NCBI RefSeq assembly: GCF_022174665.1
Contig: NZ_CP076562.1
Coordinates: 436,001-500,000, forward strand
Reading direction: 5' to 3'
Length of the DNA: 64,000 nucleotides
Source: Eubacterium sp. MSJ-33
GTDB taxonomy: Bacteria; Bacillota; Clostridia; Lachnospirales; Lachnospiraceae
In this document: piece by piece, positions 60,772-64,000 of the stretch
Position numbering within the stretch: position 1 is the stretch's first letter
Layout of the letters: each line of letters begins with the position of its first letter
The notes under the pieces: model-generated
Database searches by the model: none
What the model was told of the DNA's origin: nothing
Seen by the model: only the letters and a program-made list of their open reading frames with translations
Translations under genes and position numbers: made by a program

Positions 60772-63198
60772 ATGAGAGTACACGAGTTTGCAAAACAGTT
60801 GACAGCAGAACTTGGAAAAGAAGTAAAAAGCAGTCATATTATTGATATATTGAGCAGCAAAAAAGAAGGGTTAAAAGCACAGAGCAGCATTGATGATGCA
60901 ATGATGAAATTTGTGCGGGATTCTTTAGGTGGAAACAAGCCGGCTGAAGCAAAAAAAGAGGAACCGAAGAAGGCAGAACCAAAGAAGGAAGACATAAAGA
61001 AAACAGAAACACCGAAAAAGGCAGAGACTCCAAAACAGGAGAATAAAAAGAATCAGCCTAATAACAACTCTAATTCTGGAAATCATAACGGAAACCAGAA
61101 TAAGAAGAACAATAACAACAATCAGAACCGCAACAACAATCAGGGTAAAAATAATAACAATAACGGAAATAACCAAGGCAGAAATAATAACGGTAATAAC
61201 AATAAGCAGAATAATAACCAGAACAACCAGGGTAAAAACAATGGAAATAAACCTGCAAACGGAAACAATCAGAATGGAACCAAGCAGGAAAGCCGTGGCA
61301 CAAATTTCCGAAATGCTGTAAGCAATAACCGAAATACAAGAAATAACAATAATAACAACAATCGTTTTAATAACAATAACAACCGTAACAATAATAATCG
61401 GAATAATCAGCCGGCACCAAAGAAACAGGAGCCGGTAGAACCGGTGATCAAGACAATCAAGCTGCCGGAAGTATTGACAGTCGGAGAGCTTGCAGGAAAG
61501 ATCAAGGTTCCGGTTGCACAGTTGATTAAGAAGATGTTCATGGCTGGTAAGATGTATAATGTAAACTCTGACCTTTCATTCGATGAAGCGGCGGATATTG
61601 CACTTGAATATAACTTCATTGCAGAGGAAGAGGAAAAAGTCGATGTGATCGAAGAACTTCTTCGCGAAGAGGAAGAAAATGAGGCGGATATGACCTCAAG
61701 ACCACCGGTTGTCTGTGTTATGGGACACGTCGATCACGGTAAGACATCTCTGCTTGATGCAATCCGTAATTCAGAAGTTACAGCAGGTGAAGCAGGTGGT
61801 ATCACACAGCATATCGGTGCATCGGTTGTTTCTATCAATGGTCAGAAGATTACATTTTTAGATACACCGGGGCATGAGGCCTTTACAGCGATGCGTATGC
61901 GTGGTGCACAGTCTACTGATATTGCAATCCTTGTTGTTGCTGCTGATGATGGTGTTATGCCACAAACCGTAGAGGCGATTAACCATGCGAAGGCAGCCGG
62001 CATCGAGATTATCGTTGCAATCAATAAGATTGATAAAGAAAGTGCGAATATTGACCGTGTAAAGCAGGAGTTAATGGAATATGAGCTTGTACCGGAAGAC
62101 TGGGGTGGTTCGACGATTTTCTGTCCGGTATCTGCACATACAAAGGAAGGTATTGATAATCTTCTTGAGATGATCATTCTGACAGCGGAGATCTTAGAGC
62201 TTAAGGCAAACAAGAATCGGAAGGCTCGTGGTATTGTTATTGAGGCACAGCTTGATAAGGGTCGTGGTTCCGTTGCAACAATTCTGGTACAGAAGGGTAC
62301 ATTGCATGTGGGTGACTGCCTGGCAATCGGTGATGTTCATGGTAAAGTACGTGCGATGTTCGATGATAAAGGACGAAAAGTGAAGGAAGCAACTCCGTCT
62401 ATGCCGGTAGAGGTACTTGGCTTAAATGGTGTTCCAAACTCCGGAGAGATTGTAATAGCTACAGAAAATGAGAAGGAAGCACGTCAGATATCCGAGGCAT
62501 TTATCAATCGTGGCAAGGAGAAACTGATTGCCGATACGAAGCAGCGTATGTCTCTCGATGATCTTTACAACCGGATTCAGGAAGGTAATGTGAAAGATTT
62601 GAATCTTATCATTAAAGCAGATGTACAGGGTTCTGTAGAGGCAGTTAAGCAGAGTCTGCTTAAGCTTTCCAATGAGGAAGTAGCTGTTAAATGTATCCAT
62701 TCCGGTGTAGGTGCAATCAATGAAAGTGATGTGATTCTTGCTTCTGCAAGTAATGCGATTATCATTGGATTTAATATTCGTCCGGATAATCAGGCGAAGG
62801 AAGTGGCAGAACGTGAGAAGGTTGATATCCGTCTGTATCGTGTCATCTACAATGCGATTGAGGATATCGAGAGTGCAATGAAGGGTATGCTTGATCCAAT
62901 CTTTGAGGAGAAAGTAATCGGTCATGCAGAGGTTCGTCAGACTTACAAGGCTTCCGGTGTTGGTACAATCGCTGGTTCGTATGTATTAGACGGTACGATC
63001 CAGAGAAACTGCAAGATTCGTATCAGTCGTGAAGGCGAGCAGATCTTCGAGGGTGAGCTTGCATCGTTGAAGCGTTTCAAGGATGATGTAAAGGAAGTTA
63101 AAACAGGATTTGAATGTGGTCTTGTTATGGATGGATTCAACGATATCAAGGAAGGCGATATCATTGAAGCATATATTATGGTTGAGGTACCAAGATAG
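60772..63198 (+). CDS. infB: Translation initiation factor IF-2
   Basis: An 808-residue GTPase that brings fMet-tRNA to the 30S subunit. An N-terminal IF2_N domain is followed by a Lys/Glu/Pro stretch and a long Asn/Gln-rich tract (about 90-225). A second IF2_N and the G domain follow ([26 protein letters not shown]), with complete domains II-IV. GGAGGTG precedes the ATG. The Asn-rich linker is unusually long but in frame. Confidence 0.97.
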   Translation: MRVHEFAKQLTAELGKEVKSSHIIDILSSKKEGLKAQSSIDDAMMKFVRDSLGGNKPAEAKKEEPKKAEPKKEDIKKTETPKKAETPKQENKKNQPNNNSNSGNHNGNQNKKNNNNNQNRNNNQGKNNNNNGNNQGRNNNGNNNKQNNNQNNQGKNNGNKPANGNNQNGTKQESRGTNFRNAVSNNRNTRNNNNNNNRFNNNNNRNNNNRNNQPAPKKQEPVEPVIKTIKLPEVLTVGELAGKIKVPVAQLIKKMFMAGKMYNVNSDLSFDEAADIALEYNFIAEEEEKVDVIEELLREEEENEADMTSRPPVVCVMGHVDHGKTSLLDAIRNSEVTAGEAGGITQHIGASVVSINGQKITFLDTPGHEAFTAMRMRGAQSTDIAILVVAADDGVMPQTVEAINHAKAAGIEIIVAINKIDKESANIDRVKQELMEYELVPEDWGGSTIFCPVSAHTKEGIDNLLEMIILTAEILELKANKNRKARGIVIEAQLDKGRGSVATILVQKGTLHVGDCLAIGDVHGKVRAMFDDKGRKVKEATPSMPVEVLGLNGVPNSGEIVIATENEKEARQISEAFINRGKEKLIADTKQRMSLDDLYNRIQEGNVKDLNLIIKADVQGSVEAVKQSLLKLSNEEVAVKCIHSGVGAINESDVILASASNAIIIGFNIRPDNQAKEVAEREKVDIRLYRVIYNAIEDIESAMKGMLDPIFEEKVIGHAEVRQTYKASGVGTIAGSYVLDGTIQRNCKIRISREGEQIFEGELASLKRFKDDVKEVKTGFECGLVMDGFNDIKEGDIIEAYIMVEVPR
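61050..61410 (+). repeat. Asn-codon-rich low-complexity tract in infB
   Basis: Dense AAT/AAC codons with interspersed CAG, GGA and CGT encode runs of Asn up to six long. It is a coding low-complexity region of the IF-2 linker rather than an independent repeat. Confidence 0.8.
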
Positions 63199-63200
63199 AA

Positions 63201-63578
63201 ATGAGAAAGACAAGTCATAAATCACAGCGAATTAACGGGGAAGTCCAGAAAGAACTTTCCCGGATCATTCGGATGGAGTTAAAGGATCCGCGCATCAATC
63301 CCATGACATCCGTAACCGATGTCATGGTGACACAGGATCTGAAATATTGTAAGGCATATATTAGTGTACTTGGAGATACAGAGTCCGCAGCAGAGACATT
63401 GAAGGGACTGGAGCAGGCAAGCGGATATATCCGACGTGAGCTGGCACGAACAGTTAATCTGAGAAATACACCGGAGTTATCATTTGTTTTGGATACATCC
63501 ATCGAGTATGGTAACTATATGTCAAAACGTATTGATGAGGTAATTAAAGAGGATCAGAGCAAGCAGAATGAAGAGTGA
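63201..63578 (+). CDS. rbfA: Ribosome-binding factor A
   Basis: A 125-residue KH-fold factor for 16S 5'-end maturation. It has RINGEVQKELSRIIRMELKD, then PRINPMTSVTDV and the AxG-containing region ending TPELSFVLDTSIEYG. It starts two bases after the infB stop and overlaps nrnA by 11 bases. Confidence 0.95.
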   Translation: MRKTSHKSQRINGEVQKELSRIIRMELKDPRINPMTSVTDVMVTQDLKYCKAYISVLGDTESAAETLKGLEQASGYIRRELARTVNLRNTPELSFVLDTSIEYGNYMSKRIDEVIKEDQSKQNEE

Positions 63579-64000
63579 GTTGTTAAAATTAATTGAGAGC
63601 GCAAAGACAATTGGAATCTTCGGGCATATACGGCCGGATGGAGATTGTGTTGGTTCGTGTCTGGGATTGTATAATTATATTCAGGATAATTATGACACAG
63701 AGGTGACGGTATATCTTGAGAATATCCCGGATAAGTTCTCGTTCTTAAAAGGAGCGGAGGCAATCTGTCATGAACCGCAGTCGCGTGTGTTAGATCTTGC
63801 AATCTCGCTGGACTGTGGGGATCGCGACCGGCATGGATGCTTTTATGAGTTTTTTGGTATGGCAAAAAAAAGCGCATGTCTGGATCATCACAGAAGCAAT
63901 CAGGGCTTTGGAGACTATTATTACTGTGATGCAGATGCATCTTCCGCAAGTGAGGTTTTGTTCCGGCATATTGATTCGGAAAAAATTTCGCCAGCCTGTG
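63568..64000 (+). CDS. nrnA: Bifunctional nanoRNase/pAp phosphatase NrnA, partial
   Basis: The first 144 residues of a DHH-family phosphoesterase; the gene runs off the right edge. Motif I GHIRPDGDCVGS, motif II LDCGD and the DHH motif in LDHHRSN coordinate Mn ions. NrnA degrades oligoribonucleotides and pAp, and follows rbfA in many Firmicutes. The start overlaps the end of rbfA. Confidence 0.92.
   Translation, partial: MKSELLKLIESAKTIGIFGHIRPDGDCVGSCLGLYNYIQDNYDTEVTVYLENIPDKFSFLKGAEAICHEPQSRVLDLAISLDCGDRDRHGCFYEFFGMAKKSACLDHHRSNQGFGDYYYCDADASSASEVLFRHIDSEKISPAC

Noticed and set aside
61050..61410. Independent repeat element or frameshifted gene in infB
   Set aside because: The tract keeps one open frame linking two proper IF-2 domains, so it is a coding linker.
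1..64000. tRNA, rRNA or intact transposase/integrase genes
   Set aside because: None could be recognised on either strand; the accessory stretch shows only indirect signs of mobility.

Overview
The window looks like a chromosomal segment of a motile, low-GC Gram-positive anaerobe of the family Lachnospiraceae (Roseburia / Agathobacter / Butyrivibrio group). This is inferred from the gene order of the single large flagellar-chemotaxis locus (flgB to fliA, with fliY, cheC, cheD, flhF, flhG and a PilZ protein), from the Firmicutes-type rimP-nusA-rnpM-rplGA-infB-rbfA-nrnA cluster, and from strong AGGAGG ribosome sites with TAA/TGA stops. No rRNA, tRNA, CRISPR array or intact transposase is visible.

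Layout. (1) 1-2340: two tandem paralogous lipoproteins with near-identical promoters, signal peptides and first ~100 codons. A 20-30 bp intergenic repeat occurs three times, so the array probably continues to the left. (2) 2340-12675: an AT-rich accessory stretch. It holds gene remnants, a two-component system with an ABC exporter (3107-8330) bracketed by two copies of the same internally deleted GNAT acetyltransferase tail, an alpha/beta hydrolase, three consecutive genes resembling orphan immunity genes (ankyrin repeats, DUF2716-like, a small membrane protein), and a membrane-anchored Xre regulator. A 36-bp hairpin element occurs near both edges, at 2451 and 12133. (3) 12676-14730: topA, interrupted by one in-frame TGA. 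(4) 14926-48775: about 34 kb of flagellar and chemotaxis genes, all on the + strand. A terminator plus a sigma-A promoter between flgE and the FlbD-like gene splits it into at least two transcription units. (5) 48812-50684: rpsB and tsf behind a structured leader. (6) 50776-58413: a HAD phosphatase, a heterodimeric ABC exporter preceded by a near-perfect CIRCE (HrcA) operator, a Thr-rich surface protein and a GHL10-type glycosidase-like protein. (7) 58417-64000: the rimP-nusA-infB translation/transcription-factor operon behind a terminator-like leader hairpin, running into a partial nrnA.

How the parts work together. Region 4 encodes nearly a whole motility machine: rod (FlgB, FlgC, FliE), MS and C rings (FliF, FliG, FliM, FliY), export apparatus (FliO, P, Q, R, FlhA, FlhB, FliH, I, J), hook assembly (FliK, FlgD, FlgE), stator (MotA, MotB, FliL), placement GTPases (FlhF, FlhG), chemotaxis circuitry (CheA, W, B, C, D, Y), a PilZ c-di-GMP brake candidate and the late sigma factor FliA. 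Filament, hook-cap and receptor genes are absent and must lie elsewhere. The most unusual items are the topA nonsense codon, the CIRCE box on an exporter operon, the BceR-like inverted repeat fused to a terminator, the repeated leaders in the immunity-like cluster, and the uncharacterised genes at the tail of the flagellar locus.
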